A stretch of DNA of 64,000 bases, taken from contig JBDOQK010000058.1 of the NCBI GenBank assembly GCA_040437565.1, positions 124,001-188,000 of the forward strand, in the 5' to 3' direction. This document shows, piece by piece, positions 1 to 11,637 of this stretch. Within the stretch, counting starts at the first letter, position 1, and every line of letters starts with the position of its first letter. The notes under the pieces are model-generated. The model searched no databases. It was not told where the DNA came from and was given only the letters and a program-made list of their open reading frames with translations. The translations under genes and the position numbers were made by a program. This stretch comes from Albugo candida (lineage: Eukaryota > Oomycota > Peronosporomycetes > Albuginales).

Positions 1-1866
1 TGTCATCACCGATTTCATACGGGCTGTATACACAGCGAGTTAAAAAGCGGTCATTGTCCCGTTTGCCTGTCAGTGATCCAATCGGTACATCAATTGATAC
101 TGCCAGAAGGACGGAGTACTAGAGCGAACTCAGAAGAGGACGTGGCGTGTGGTCGACCCACGGGGAATGGCTCGAATTACGCGATTACTTCGTCAGGTTA
201 TGATTACAGCATTCATTCAGCAAACAGTGGTGAGGATGTGCAATCAACGGAGATTTTGAGGCGAGGGAAGTGGACTCGTGAGGAAAGTGAGTATTGTGAT
301 CGACTGATTGAAGAATTCAAAAATGGTAATTTAGCACTCGCAGAAGGAACGACTTTACGTGCGTTTCTGTCAAGATTATTAAGGTGTGATCCCATGCGTA
401 TATCTAAAAAGTATACTGGAGATCAGTGCATCGGAAAGGTATACTGTAACCTCACTTTTAAGAATTGTATCGTGTGTAACCTTATTTCTGATTCTACTCA
501 GATCGTGTTTCGGAGAAAAGATCATGCAATTCCACAAGCCAAAATCGACAAAGCCCGTCACGATTTAGCAAAATTGGAAAAAGCATTTCTTGAACGTGAT
601 CAGCTCAATCGACAGCGAAGAGAAAAACGGCTACGATGTCAATACAGCGATGAGACTTATCAGCCTCAGGTGTTTCGATACACTCAGAATCAGATTCCTG
701 AATCTCACTATACATCTGCCTCAAACCTCACTTCAATGAATCTATCACGCAACGTACCCTTCACTTTGAATACCAATACATACATTATTCAGAATCAGAC
801 TCAGACTCAGGACGCCAGGGTAAATGTGGAAAAAAATGAAGATATCAGTACGATACATCTTGCAGAAGCAAAGGCACCCAGTCTCAGCACATCCGTTAGC
901 GCTATAGCACTTGCTTCCCTTGCACAAGATAGCTTAAACCCCTCTTGTATCTCTCAAATCGCATCCTTTGAGAATCTGGTCTCATTATTCCCTCGTGTCA
1001 CGTCGTTTGAGAATTTCGCGTTACTATCAGCTGGATCCAATACTCACATACAAAGCGGTCTGGATATCACAGAAGTATTCTCAGTATCCACAAGTGACTT
1101 TGAAAACTCCTTAGAACTTAAGAAAGAATCGGATTTTGCCTCGCATTCAATGGAACTACTTCTGACCAATTTGCATCCGCAACGAGCCAATATCTCCATA
1201 GAGCCACAAGATTCCGCATGGAAATCATCCAAATCCATTATGCATTTATCCCGATTTTCTGAAAATCCAGAACCATACGACCAAAAGGACGATACAAGTA
1301 TGGAAGACCTTACGGATAATGCAAGGCTGACTGAAATGAATAGACGGAAGCTATCAAATATGTCGGACTCTTCAACGAAGAAAGCCGCTTTAGAGACTGC
1401 TTCGAGCACAACCTCACTAGAAAAGTTATCGAGGATCGCCTCGAGCGATTTTCTAAGTCGTATCAACTCTGCGGATCATTTCACAACATTTGGTACAATG
1501 AGTAGTACATCATCTTATGGCTCTTTGACGAACCTCGTGGCATTTGGACGGTCTTGTCTACCACGTACTTCTTCGATAGAGGATATACTCTCGTTATTAG
1601 CTCCATCAGAAGCAAGTATGAGTACGAATTTTGGTCAAAATGAGACTCATGAGCGAATACATTTAGAATCTTGGAGTGAAGATAGCGTATCCGCTCTGAC
1701 TAGGAATAGTTTACAAGACGAAAAAAAAAGTGGTATGAATGAAGTGTCCGGCTACAGAAGCTTTGAGGAGACTGCAGCGACGCTACTTACGCTGGAAGGA
1801 GCACGATACATGAAGGGGAAGTCTGATCGACGAGATCTTGACAATATTTCAGATATAGACATGTAG
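1..1866 (+). CDS. Protein with one W[ST]xEE-type stramenopile domain, 5'-partial
   Basis: The frame is open from the window edge to a stop at 1864-1866. No in-frame ATG precedes the domain, so the start lies upstream or in an earlier exon (a possible acceptor CTGTCAG ends at 72). The domain begins at KWTREESEY (about 268-294), continues through LAEGTTLRAFL and CDPMRISKK, and ends near CIGK and IVFRRK. A 63-nt intron at 439-501 (GTATAC...CTACTCAG) interrupts it. The intron is a multiple of three with no stop, so an unspliced reading looks open, but removing it rejoins CIGK to IVFRRK. The rest is Ser/Thr-rich with several short motifs of the form R-[IVT]-x-S-x-[ED] (for example RVTSFENF, RTSSIEDI). 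A related gene with three such domains lies at 56036-57946. I recognise the domain only as a conserved oomycete/diatom type with a Myb-like first helix. Function is unknown. Confidence 0.72.
   Translation, partial: CHHRFHTGCIHSELKSGHCPVCLSVIQSVHQLILPEGRSTRANSEEDVACGRPTGNGSNYAITSSGYDYSIHSANSGEDVQSTEILRRGKWTREESEYCDRLIEEFKNGNLALAEGTTLRAFLSRLLRCDPMRISKKYTGDQCIGKVYCNLTFKNCIVCNLISDSTQIVFRRKDHAIPQAKIDKARHDLAKLEKAFLERDQLNRQRREKRLRCQYSDETYQPQVFRYTQNQIPESHYTSASNLTSMNLSRNVPFTLNTNTYIIQNQTQTQDARVNVEKNEDISTIHLAEAKAPSLSTSVSAIALASLAQDSLNPSCISQIASFENLVSLFPRVTSFENFALLSAGSNTHIQSGLDITEVFSVSTSDFENSLELKKESDFASHSMELLLTNLHPQRANISIEPQDSAWKSSKSIMHLSRFSENPEPYDQKDDTSMEDLTDNARLTEMNRRKLSNMSDSSTKKAALETASSTTSLEKLSRIASSDFLSRINSADHFTTFGTMSSTSSYGSLTNLVAFGRSCLPRTSSIEDILSLLAPSEASMSTNFGQNETHERIHLESWSEDSVSALTRNSLQDEKKSGMNEVSGYRSFEETAATLLTLEGARYMKGKSDRRDLDNISDIDM
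439..501 (+). other. In-frame 63-nt intron inside the conserved domain
   Basis: It begins GTATAC and ends CTACTCAG, with CTGAT/CTACT branch-like sequence just upstream of the acceptor. It has no stop and keeps frame. Its 21 translated residues do not fit the domain, while the flanking residues do, so I call it an intron rather than an insertion. Confidence 0.75.
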
Positions 1867-2646
1867 CTCCACACGACATGCGTGGATACTATTCCACTCG
1901 TGGTCCACAGAGCCGATATCATGTTTTTGAGTTGTTGGGAAGTATATGTACTGAACAAAGGAAATCTCTCTCGGAACGTTCCGCTTGTGATTGTCTTGAT
2001 ATAGCTTGAAGACAACAATAGACGATGTAATAAAAGCAATGATCATTTTTGCGTGTTAAGCTCACAACTAACTCAATCGCTTTTGTTTACATTTGCATAG
2101 AGTGCGCAAGATAGCGATCCACTGAAAAATTTCTGACGCTTACTGTGGACGCTGGACCGACCTGGCACTAAAGGGATCGAATAAACGCTATCTGCTTGCA
2201 ACAGAGAGAGGGTTGATGACTCCTCAAGTTTCCTTTTGGCGGTTTTTCATCACGTTTTTTTCTGAAAGGGCGCGATGGGCTGGGAATGCGAACAAACTCA
2301 TCATTGACATCGTCGTTACATTATACAGCGATTTAAGCACTGTTATCATACACAGTCTGTGCTCAATGATAGTCGTGTGAACGCTCTAGCAGCAGCATGT
2401 GCGCTGGGAGGAATGACCTTAGGCTCGACTTCAAAATACAGAGGAATTCACCGATGCAATACGTGTCATAACGAGCGTTATATCTCAAGAGTTGATTTCT
2501 TATTCTTGAAAAGTATGATTCCTCGGACAAAACTTTTGTGTATTAAGTATGCATGGCAGCTTTTGTTCTTGGTATTAGTGAGTGGTTTAGATATTCCACA
2601 TAGATGGGAGTGAAACCTTGCTATAACCACGCACATATCTATAGAA
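1867..2646. other. Intergenic, one small unassigned frame
   Basis: I see no recognisable gene. An 84-codon open frame at 2359-2613 opens with GTG and contains a Gly/Ala-rich stretch (ALGGMTLGST) followed by two CxxC-like cysteines. It matches nothing I know and could be an exon or chance. Its 3' part is repeated after the gap. Confidence 0.3.
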
Positions 2647-2746
2647 NNNNNNNNNNNNNNNNNNNNNNNNNNNNNNNNNNNNNNNNNNNNNNNNNNNNNN
2701 NNNNNNNNNNNNNNNNNNNNNNNNNNNNNNNNNNNNNNNNNNNNNN
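2647..2746. other. 100-N assembly gap with 124-bp flanking overlap
   Basis: The 124 bases before the gap (2523-2646) are repeated exactly after it (2747-2870), so the two contigs probably overlap and the gap has no real length. Confidence 0.9.
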
Positions 2747-2870
2747 TCGGACAAAACTTTTGTGTATTAAGTATGCATGGCAGCTTTTGTTCTTGGTATT
2801 AGTGAGTGGTTTAGATATTCCACATAGATGGGAGTGAAACCTTGCTATAACCACGCACATATCTATAGAA

Positions 2871-4294
2871 CTCTGGATGGTGGGCGGAAGATCGTAGAGT
2901 AGTTTCAAAGTCTAGTCACTTTGCAATATGTAAAGGCGCTGGTAGCGCACGTGAACTAAACGCCTCCCTCTAAACAATATTTTCAACTTATCGCCATAGT
3001 ACGATTATACACATTGCCTTGCGACGACACGTGCGAGACTGCAGTAACATCAGCAGCATTAATAGACAACAAATAGAAGGCGTTCACCACCATCGTCACA
3101 TTGAGGTTCCAATCAGTGATTTGACGGAATGGTAGCTAATAACACAGCCAAACACAATCAAATATTGACAATCTGGACCTTGAAAGCGAGTCGATTAGTC
3201 AATTCCTATCGCAATTGCGTCACTTATATACAGAATCTGTGATTTGATAGAAAGTGCCTAAATGACCATTCTTTCACCGAATGCAAAAAAACATACAATT
3301 AACGGATGATAGCCATCGAAGATCCGTACACGAACGCACAAAGGATGCAGCAATTATGGTGAAAGGTGTCAGAGTTGTAGTGTACCTTAGAGCTTGACGA
3401 GCGCGTATGGAGCGGGACAAATCGTCATATAGAATCTGCCTGTGTCTAGACTCGATCTTATCACGAAACAGTATCTGGTCATCAATAGAAGTTCGAAAGG
3501 CAATTTGGTTAAAACTCTCAACACAAGGTCACAAGCGATTGGTTCTTGAGAATTATGCCAGCAGCAACGGAAGTCCGCTCAAAGAATGAGGCTGGATATG
3601 AAAACTTCTCAACTTGAATGCGCGTCAACAAATACCATGTATGTCTTGCCAGACTTGACCTTCGACTTCAGAGTCAGATCAAGTATTAAGACGCCTCGAG
3701 GTCAGATATGAAAAAAGGCTTTATTTTCACACGAGAAACGACGACAGCGTGATTCGACTTGGCAGAAACTACGACGTCAGGATGCGTCGTGCAATCATCA
3801 CGGAAAAAATGGAACATGCAGATTAGCCAAATCGGTAGCGAGGTACGAGATCTACGACCAGGCCACTCACGTTGACGACTTAATCGGCTGGGAGAGCTAT
3901 CAGCAAATGCGCTGATGGAGGAGAACTGGCTTTGATGGGTAATGAGGTTGATGAACAAGCCGTGTAGATCAATTCACAATGAAAGACAAAAGTGGCGATG
4001 CGTATCAATATAGGAGAACGCGAATGCATCGGTGTGAGTACAGACGAATTACCGAGTTGTGTAGAAGACAAAAGAAGCAAAAAAGTCCCTCCGAGAAATT
4101 CAACCGGAAATGAAGCTCTGAAGAGAGACAACACGGCAAGCACGCAAAATTGGTAGTCAAGATATTTGAGGTGTGCGATTTGCTTCAAGGTGTCCCCACC
4201 GAACAAAAGTTGTTTTCGATTCGTCCATTATCGGCATACGAGCAGTATGGTGGATACAATATTCAGTAAGGATACTTCGTACAAATCATATGCA
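2871..4294. other. Gene-poor stretch
   Basis: Only short frames occur on both strands, none with a recognisable domain. Because a retroelement relic follows, part of this may be its decayed 5' portion, but I see no motif that proves it. Confidence 0.4.
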
Positions 4295-4720
4295 AGGCGA
4301 AGCGTGGTGTATATCGTCTGAAGCAAGCGCTTATCACACTACCTGCTCTCAAATGTATTGGAGACTAAGGCGATTACAAATTAAGACTTCAGACACATTG
4401 CATTATCTGCAGATTCCATGGTGATCGGACAGGATTTGAATGCTTTAGCTCATTGTTTGGCAGGCATCATGATGATAATGGATGCGCTATCAACAATATG
4501 TTCGACAACCAGTTTGCGTACGAGAATTGTGTTTGTATCAAGTGCTTATTGTCAGAGCTGGGCATGATACTAATATGATTTATGACAATCAGGGTGGCAG
4601 TGTTTTTTATGATAAACAGATAGCAGGGTCGAGCAAGACATGTCGATAGACGCCATCACTCCATTGTGAACAAGTCAAAATTGGAAATATTTACCTGATG
4701 TCACATTTTACTGCCGTACA
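4295..4720 (+). mobile_element. Ty1/copia-type pol relic (fossil)
   Basis: Short blocks in the expected order resemble the 3' part of a Ty1/copia polyprotein. A VYRLK block typical of the reverse transcriptase lies near 4308, and RNase H-region blocks of the DNQG and RHVD kind lie near 4585 and 4633. The element is clearly broken, with at least three breaks across this short stretch, and no terminal repeats were found. This suggests an old copy. Confidence 0.5.
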
Positions 4721-6170
4721 AAAAGTTGAATACTGAATAGTATGCTCAAGTTCGTGAAAAAGCCATGAAATTGTTCATTGTCCATAATAGCACAGACAAG
4801 CTAATGACATCATACCTTTCATGGTCCGACAAAGCGATTGTATTCCTCACAGTTGATACGATTATTCCACAACTATACACGCGCATTGGCCGACTATTTC
4901 GACAAACATAGTTATTGCTCATTCAGCTAATTGATCCCACAAAGCCGATGAACATATTTGTCATCGCATCACTATGAATGTTCTGCTGCGAAGTTATTAC
5001 TGCATGCAGCAAAGTTTGGCTTCACTGCGGCGCTATACTGTATATGAAGCTGCTATCTGTAATTCGAGTACGTAAATGTTTGGTACAATCCCGGGATGGT
5101 AGGCAAAGTACATCAAATGTCGCTACAGCCCGTGAACAACGTTCTCAAGATTTCTTTCGACATAGTAACAATGGCTTGATAAGGAAGCATCTGTAGACGT
5201 ATTTACAACGACAAAACCGAAGTACATCGACCATGATTATGGCAAAGATACTCGGACAAGTCCGCAGCGGGTTTATTCGACCATCGGTATCGTCACTTTG
5301 AACAGCTCGGTACAAGTGCCCGAGTATTGGCTGAAAGAGCAAAAAGAAAAAAGAGGAGGTATCTCTTTCAGCTGTTCCACGGTATCAGCTCAGCTATCGA
5401 AAATTCGGAATCCTCCCGAAGCAATGAGAAGGCATATGATGCTGCCGGAATCGCCTCTCAGGAGAAACTGAAATCACACATAAAGAAAGATCGTTTCACG
5501 AAACTAATACTACCGATTTTGAGACATAACGTTCCATCCAGCGTATCGGATAATGCCAGTTTGGTCTTGATTCTGGTTTTTAAATTATTCAACAGGACAT
5601 GATACTGGCCACGATCTTTTCCTGTGAAGCATTCCTTCAAGCTTCTCCAACTTGGGATCAGGTATTCCTTCTACAGATACAGATACCTCCAAATTAGCTA
5701 CTGATCTTTCAAATATCCTTATTCAACCTTGAAGTAATCCACATCTAGATTCGTGCTGCTGTCTACACGCACTTACCATACAGCGAGGAAAGAAGGAAGG
5801 TGGACATTCATATTGTTTACCGATGTCGCTAGTAGACCCTGTCAAGAAACTTGCAACAAACCGGATCATTAACGAGAACAAGGTCCATCCCAACGGGTCA
5901 GACAAAGCCACCAGCATTGGAGGGCGACCCAAAATATTATTGTGATTCTCAGTGGCCCAAAGAGCGCAAACAGTAAATTGATATATGATCGGCCTCCGGC
6001 TGGCCGTGGCTCAGACACAATATCGCGCTTAACGTGCACCACCTCGCGTTCTGACACAAATTTTGAGCCATAGGAAATGAAGAATTTTAATTATCCTACA
6101 TCATTGCTTTGCCATCGACATGCGTTCATTGACATTCTGATGATCCTATTGTGTGTACCACGCCATTACA
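4721..6170. other. Gene-poor stretch upstream of HtrA
   Basis: The longest frame, 91 codons at 5327-5602, is Lys/Ser-rich and unrecognised. Nothing else is supported. Part may belong to the retroelement relic upstream. Confidence 0.35.
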
Positions 6171-7508
6171 ATGATGAACCGTTTTCGATGGCCATTCCTT
6201 TTCAAGCAAGCACGCGATGGCGTCGTTCGTCCATGCTCTAAATCAACACGAAATGCATACGCAATAGCTGCAATAGTAGGCTCACTGGCCGCTACTCTCG
6301 TTGCCCCTGAATCGGATTCGCGTACGACTTGCCTGATGTTTTATAATTAAATCCGTTCACAGATTTACTGATTGACACTATCGGTTCATAGATCACACTC
6401 TATCGGAGACGCACCCGGAAAATCCCACAAAAAAATTTCTGCATCGAAATTTCATTGCCGATGCGGTAGAAATTGCTGCACCCGCTGTAGTCAACATTAC
6501 AGTTGTGTCCGGTAATACAAAATAACATACAATATCAACGATAGAACGATTCATTTAAAGCTTGATGTAGGTCGCGTGATGAGTGCTGGTTCAGGATTCT
6601 TTATAGACCCGCGAGGATACATTGTCACGAACGCCCATGTTGTAGACCGCTGCAACCGATACTCTCGTATCGAAGTAACTTTAGCTGATGGGAGTAAAAT
6701 CCCAGCAAGCTTGCATAGTCTGGACCGCATGTCGGACCTTGCTATAATACAAGTACAGCGTCCAACTCATTTTTCACCGAATGAAGGAATCGATGATAAG
6801 AAAACGATCGAATGGCCTGTTCTCCAGTTTGGGTCATCGAGTCAGCTACGACCCGGGGAATGGGTGTGTGCTCTGGGAAGCCCTTTCACACTTCAGAATA
6901 GCGTTAGTGCTGGAATCATCAGTGCGGTTGCACGGCAAAGTAGTGAATTAGGATACTTTGGAAAGAGTGGGGGCGAATATCTGCAAACCGATGCAGCCAT
7001 CAACACTGGAAACTCAGGTGGTCCTCTTGTAAATTTGGATGGTCAAGTGATAGGAATCAATACAATGAAAGTTGAAGGCAGCGTTGGAATCTCTTTTGCT
7101 ATTCCGGTGGATGTAGCTGCACAAGTGATCAGACAATTGCTACAGCATCGAAAGGTTATACGGCCGTACATTGGACTGCAAATGATAAATGTGACGTCAG
7201 AAGTTTTGGGAATCATGCGTCATCATTATAAAAACGTTCCGCAAGAACTAGAAAGCAGTAAGAATAATGGTGGTATTTTGGTAAAATCTGTCGCGCGAGG
7301 ATCACCAGCTGAAAAAGCGGGAATATTGGCCGGTGACATTATCATCAGATTTGATTCGAAACCCGTAAAAACTACACGAGACGTTCTGGGACTCTTGGGA
7401 TTCGAAATTGGGCGGTCCATACACGTTCAATTATGGAGACGTGGAGAGGACAGTTTGAAGTCGTTGACAATCATCACAGAAATGCTTCCAAGTAATAATT
7501 CACTGTAG
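6171..7508 (+). CDS. HTRA2: Mitochondrial HtrA-type serine protease with PDZ domain
   Basis: Three exons, 6171-6321, 6392-6511 and 6571-7508, give about 402 residues. The introns are 70 and 59 nt (GTACGA..CATAG and GTAATA..TGTAG). The Arg-rich N-terminus starting MMNRFRW resembles a mitochondrial presequence and is followed by one hydrophobic segment (AIAAIVGSLAATLVA). Exon 2 encodes NFIADAVEIAAPAVVNIT, the usual HtrA start of the protease fold. The catalytic triad is visible as TNAHVVD (His), SDLAIIQV (Asp) and GNSGGPL (Ser). A C-terminal PDZ domain covers roughly the last 110 residues (GSPAEKAGI, GDIIIRFDS). Family knowledge suggests protein quality control in the intermembrane space. A diverged fragment and a pseudogene of this gene lie downstream at 11.6-13.4 kb. 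Confidence 0.9.
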
Positions 7509-8489
7509 ACTCATGGAGTGGTCGTATGGATTCATTTTTAGAAGGAATGTACGAATTAATATATCGTGCACAATGTTTTGTGCTGCATTAGCAAGTGATA
7601 CGCTCGAATAAACGCTCGACGCTTAACTTTTGTCTTCGATCTTGATGTATCGACAAGTTCCATTTGGAGCCCTGAACGAGGACAATGTAGCTGTAGCCCG
7701 TAGAATTTGAGAAGCTCTTACACCGAAAAGAAGTCAGCAGTCGTAGGCATTACGGATAAGATTCTAGGCAGGCGGCTCTGCTTGGCAACTGGTCTTCGAG
7801 ATAATTTGTTACACGTCGATGTGGTGACGGTAGTGGACATCCCGTCCTGAGTAACTAGACTCTAGCAGCAACAAACTCGCGCATTCACTTCTTCCAATAC
7901 CATTGATAAATACAAAGAATCGCTTACTTAAATGTCACATTTGGTTTATATAGTGGGATTCCACGCCTTGCAGCTGCACAGCGACAGTCCATTGAAATAG
8001 TCCCAATACTTACGTGGAATGCATTTCCCCGAGTAAGTTGTCGACGTTCATTCATTCTAAACATAAGACTTATCTGAATAAGTACTGAACCACTACTGTA
8101 GGTGGAGTTCCATATTATTGTTCTATTCAGCGGCGAGTCAACAGGAATATAATAAAGATAGTATCGAAATTCAGACGAAAACTGGAAGTCTCTCATTTCA
8201 ATTGTACTTGTTACTGTACCGATCTCAGACAGAAGGCAATCCTAGCAGTCAGATCTACCAATGACTTCGCTGTTGTCGCTCTGTAACAGTACAACTTAAT
8301 TGCCGGAAACACGCGATCGAAAAACCAAGCAACCAATCACAGGCTCGCTAAGTGTCTATTTCATCCAATCCCTATGCGCTGCTTCGTCGTACAACTCTAC
8401 CTTCAACAACATGACGATAAATTCATGCTGAATTGATTTGCCATCACTCAACATTCCAATCAAGTCGACTAAAGTCACGTATCAATACA
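7509..8489. other. Intergenic region shared with 13374-14487
   Basis: No gene is visible. Long stretches match the spacer between the HtrA pseudogene and the second hydrolase gene, so the spacer was duplicated with the genes. The other copy carries roughly 140 extra bases near 13.96-14.15 kb. Confidence 0.75.
8373..8420 (+). promoter_or_regulatory. 48-bp block conserved upstream of both hydrolase genes
   Basis: These 48 bases are identical to 14372-14419, while the sequence on either side has diverged. The block lies about 70 bp before the ATG of each hydrolase copy. A conserved CCAATCA box lies some 40 bp further upstream in both. Location and conservation suggest a core promoter or 5' UTR element. 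Confidence 0.5.
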
Positions 8490-9002
8490 ATGCGTTCTCT
8501 GTATGGCGCCATTCATCCCGTTTGGATATCATTACTATCTCTCGCATTTTTCTCATTCAGTCTGATAAAAGCCCAACAGCCAAATGACCCCCAACAATGG
8601 GAGAACACCGCTGGCATCAAATTACTCCTCCAAGCAACACCCGATCTTGTGCAGTCTGGCATGCCGGCTGATCTCGTTGTCATTCTCTTCATCAGTGAGC
8701 AGGATCCTCTCAACACGTTTGCCGGTCGAATTTCTTTCGTCCTCGACCAATTCGAGTACAATATGACGATTGTGGACAAACGCGTGTATATGACCCGGAC
8801 AGACATTTATAGTCTCCAAATCGACGAAAATAGATGCCTTTTACAGAATGAAGTGCCTTCCGATATTGTGGCAAACGCTTTTTCGTCGCTAACAGTGGTG
8901 GATGGAGCACCAAATGATATCTACAATTGTACGAATACCACAAAGCGAATCCAAATAACCATTGCCAATATGCCGTATCTCGTCTGCCCGTCTCCTAACG
9001 TC
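8490..9002 (+). CDS. Secreted hydrolase, 5' part duplicated by assembly
   Basis: This is the first 171 codons of the gene at 9164-10747, cut by the N gap. Bases 8429-9002 equal 9103-9676, so I read it as the same locus represented twice rather than a separate gene. Confidence 0.8.
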
Positions 9003-9102
9003 NNNNNNNNNNNNNNNNNNNNNNNNNNNNNNNNNNNNNNNNNNNNNNNNNNNNNNNNNNNNNNNNNNNNNNNNNNNNNNNNNNNNNNNNNNNNNNNNNN
9101 NN
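9003..9102. other. 100-N assembly gap with 574-bp flanking overlap
   Basis: 8429-9002 and 9103-9676 are identical as far as I can compare by eye, so the gap probably has no real length and this gene exists once here. Confidence 0.9.
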
Positions 9103-9163
9103 TGAATTGATTTGCCATCACTCAACATTCCAATCAAGTCGACTAAAGTCACGTATCAATACA

Positions 9164-10747
9164 ATGCGTTCTCTGTATGGCGCCATTCATCCCGTTTGGA
9201 TATCATTACTATCTCTCGCATTTTTCTCATTCAGTCTGATAAAAGCCCAACAGCCAAATGACCCCCAACAATGGGAGAACACCGCTGGCATCAAATTACT
9301 CCTCCAAGCAACACCCGATCTTGTGCAGTCTGGCATGCCGGCTGATCTCGTTGTCATTCTCTTCATCAGTGAGCAGGATCCTCTCAACACGTTTGCCGGT
9401 CGAATTTCTTTCGTCCTCGACCAATTCGAGTACAATATGACGATTGTGGACAAACGCGTGTATATGACCCGGACAGACATTTATAGTCTCCAAATCGACG
9501 AAAATAGATGCCTTTTACAGAATGAAGTGCCTTCCGATATTGTGGCAAACGCTTTTTCGTCGCTAACAGTGGTGGATGGAGCACCAAATGATATCTACAA
9601 TTGTACGAATACCACAAAGCGAATCCAAATAACCATTGCCAATATGCCGTATCTCGTCTGCCCGTCTCCTAACGTCATATCCGTTGACCCACAAAACACC
9701 ACGTTGGCATCGAAGATCGCATTTTTACGAGCCCATGGGGATACCGTGATGGCTGGAAGCGATTTGGCAAGCCCACAAAACATGTCGAGCACAGAGTGTT
9801 TGCCCATTCCAAATCTCTCTTTGGATTATGTTGATCCGAATTTCGAGCAAGAAATCGTCCAATCCTACGACAAGAACGGATGTCAATGTCCCGAAAAGCG
9901 TCTTCCTTGCTTGTTTGTGCACGGAATCGGTGTTCGCGAAGATCAAGAGCCTGACGGTCCGTTCTACTATTGGAAAGGAACTACGCTCGAGGATCATTGC
10001 TGCTCAACAATTCGCTTTGTTCATTCGGATTCGGAGACGCGAGCCTGGCACGATGAAACACTTGCTCAGCGATACTGTGAAGCTGCTCTTGGGATGGCAC
10101 CCTCTACAAACACAACTACTATTGAGAATATCGTTATCGTATCGCACTCTGCCGGTAATCTGGTCGTCGCGAACGCTGAAACTCTAAATATTTGCAAGCT
10201 TGGTCAAACCGCCAAATGGATCGCATTAGCAGCACCTATGCGTGGAAGCTTTCTCGCGGACGAAGCCGAGTCCATTTGCTCAGGAACTACGACAGCATAC
10301 AAAAAAATAACTTACTCGATCTCTCGCGCTTTCGATAAACAACAACGATGTCCGCTTCCGCCAAGTAAGATATCGCTTGTCAGCAAAGAATCGAAATACT
10401 CCAACCCGGAGCTGGACGAGTTGTATGAGAAAGCCGAAGGCGTTTACATGGCCAAAGCCAGCTCCATTTTGTGTGGAGCAAGCCATGTCGGTCTCATGAC
10501 AACACGCGCTGCGAAATACACGTTCCTGTCAATATTGACGACTTCCGTGACCGAGAAGACTGATGGATCAGTATCCTTTTCAAGTTGTCGTGCCGGATAC
10601 CGAGTGGAAGATTTCAAAACGACTTGGAAAAACACGCGACATTATCTCGCGCGACTGAACCACGGTGATTCCAAGCTTGTTGGAATCAAGGACGGATGGT
10701 GGGGTGACGATCGAAAGCCTATAAAGTGGTTTAAATGTCAATTTTAA
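9164..10747 (+). CDS. Secreted alpha/beta-hydrolase (lipase-like) protein, copy 1
   Basis: The product has 527 residues. The ATG at 9164 starts a classic signal peptide (MRSLYG..., hydrophobic core ISLLSLAFFSFSL, cleavage near IKA-QQ). The frame remains open further upstream, but without an ATG. In the middle, LFVHGIG resembles an oxyanion-loop HG motif. About 80 residues later HSAGN sits in the context IVIVSHSAGNLVV, the nucleophile elbow of lipase-like alpha/beta hydrolases, here with Ala in place of the first variable position. TDGSVSF and a later LNHGD could supply the acid and His, by inference. About ten cysteines suggest disulfides. The protein ends FKCQF, as does the paralog at 14488-16056. 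The substrate is unknown. A secreted lipase or deacylase is the best guess, and a role at the host interface is possible. Confidence 0.75.
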   Translation: MRSLYGAIHPVWISLLSLAFFSFSLIKAQQPNDPQQWENTAGIKLLLQATPDLVQSGMPADLVVILFISEQDPLNTFAGRISFVLDQFEYNMTIVDKRVYMTRTDIYSLQIDENRCLLQNEVPSDIVANAFSSLTVVDGAPNDIYNCTNTTKRIQITIANMPYLVCPSPNVISVDPQNTTLASKIAFLRAHGDTVMAGSDLASPQNMSSTECLPIPNLSLDYVDPNFEQEIVQSYDKNGCQCPEKRLPCLFVHGIGVREDQEPDGPFYYWKGTTLEDHCCSTIRFVHSDSETRAWHDETLAQRYCEAALGMAPSTNTTTIENIVIVSHSAGNLVVANAETLNICKLGQTAKWIALAAPMRGSFLADEAESICSGTTTAYKKITYSISRAFDKQQRCPLPPSKISLVSKESKYSNPELDELYEKAEGVYMAKASSILCGASHVGLMTTRAAKYTFLSILTTSVTEKTDGSVSFSSCRAGYRVEDFKTTWKNTRHYLARLNHGDSKLVGIKDGWWGDDRKPIKWFKCQF

Positions 10748-11637
10748 GACGCTTTCGGTAACGAATAATTATCCATTTTTCATTGCGATCATTGTTTTGT
10801 CTGAGAAATGCTGTGCCAAACCTTCTCCGTCATTTAGAAAAATGCACTCATTGTGAGAACGAGTGGCACTCCGCTTCGTTTTTACCAGGGTATCATGGTC
10901 TCCAAGGTTGGTGATGCGAAATCTGCAAATTTGAATAGAATAGTAGAACGACGTGATCACGTGCGTTTTAGCTGGTCGATGCGTTACTCTGATAAATGAA
11001 GTTTCATAGTCATATTAAAAGGGGGAAGTCCAATCTTTTTGCTCTCTTCCTACGTTGACGTTGAATGAGGTTCTTTGTAACTATGAGTGATTGTCATGCA
11101 TCGATTCGATCCGCTGCAAACTCAAGCTTCTTCCTCAGATGTAACGTAGCAAAGAGAATCAATTCGCTTGATCTATTGTGCCAAACTTCCACTCAAGTGA
11201 AAGTCCCTTGCAACTCTTTTTTATCGCGTTTCGTGAACCGCTATCACTTGTGACAGCTGGTTCTATGTTCTGTGCTGCTACTGACTGGAGAGGCTTTTTC
11301 TTGCATAGACGGGTATCTGATTAACATCTAAAAAGCGGATTGCATCCTACAAAGCAGGAAGAAGCTTGTGAATGACGGAGTAGTGGAAAGATGCACTCGG
11401 TTGCGCAAATAAAGGTACTTAAATTTAATCTGACATCAGAATGAACAATTAGGCTCGCTGTTCCTACTTGCTACGGACCCCAAAAGGGAGTCTGCTGTTT
11501 TAGTAGTGAAACGCCTTATCTGAAGCAGCAATTTTTTATTAGTAGCCAGTATTCAATAAGCTGAGTGTGAAGGCCTCTGTTTTCGCTTCGTAGTCCAAAG
11601 TTCATATTCTGACGATCAGGATCTTGGATAGTTGAAC
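10748..11637. other. Intergenic, no gene seen
   Basis: Only short frames (a 62-codon frame at 11065-11253) and no recognisable domain. It separates hydrolase copy 1 from the HtrA fragment. Confidence 0.5.

Noticed and set aside
3686-4206. Minus-strand frames with hydrophobic stretches
   Set aside because: No motif, and they lie next to a plus-strand retroelement relic. Probably chance.
8490-10747. Two tandem hydrolase genes
   Set aside because: The first is an exact copy of the start of the second, cut by an N run. It is an assembly overlap.
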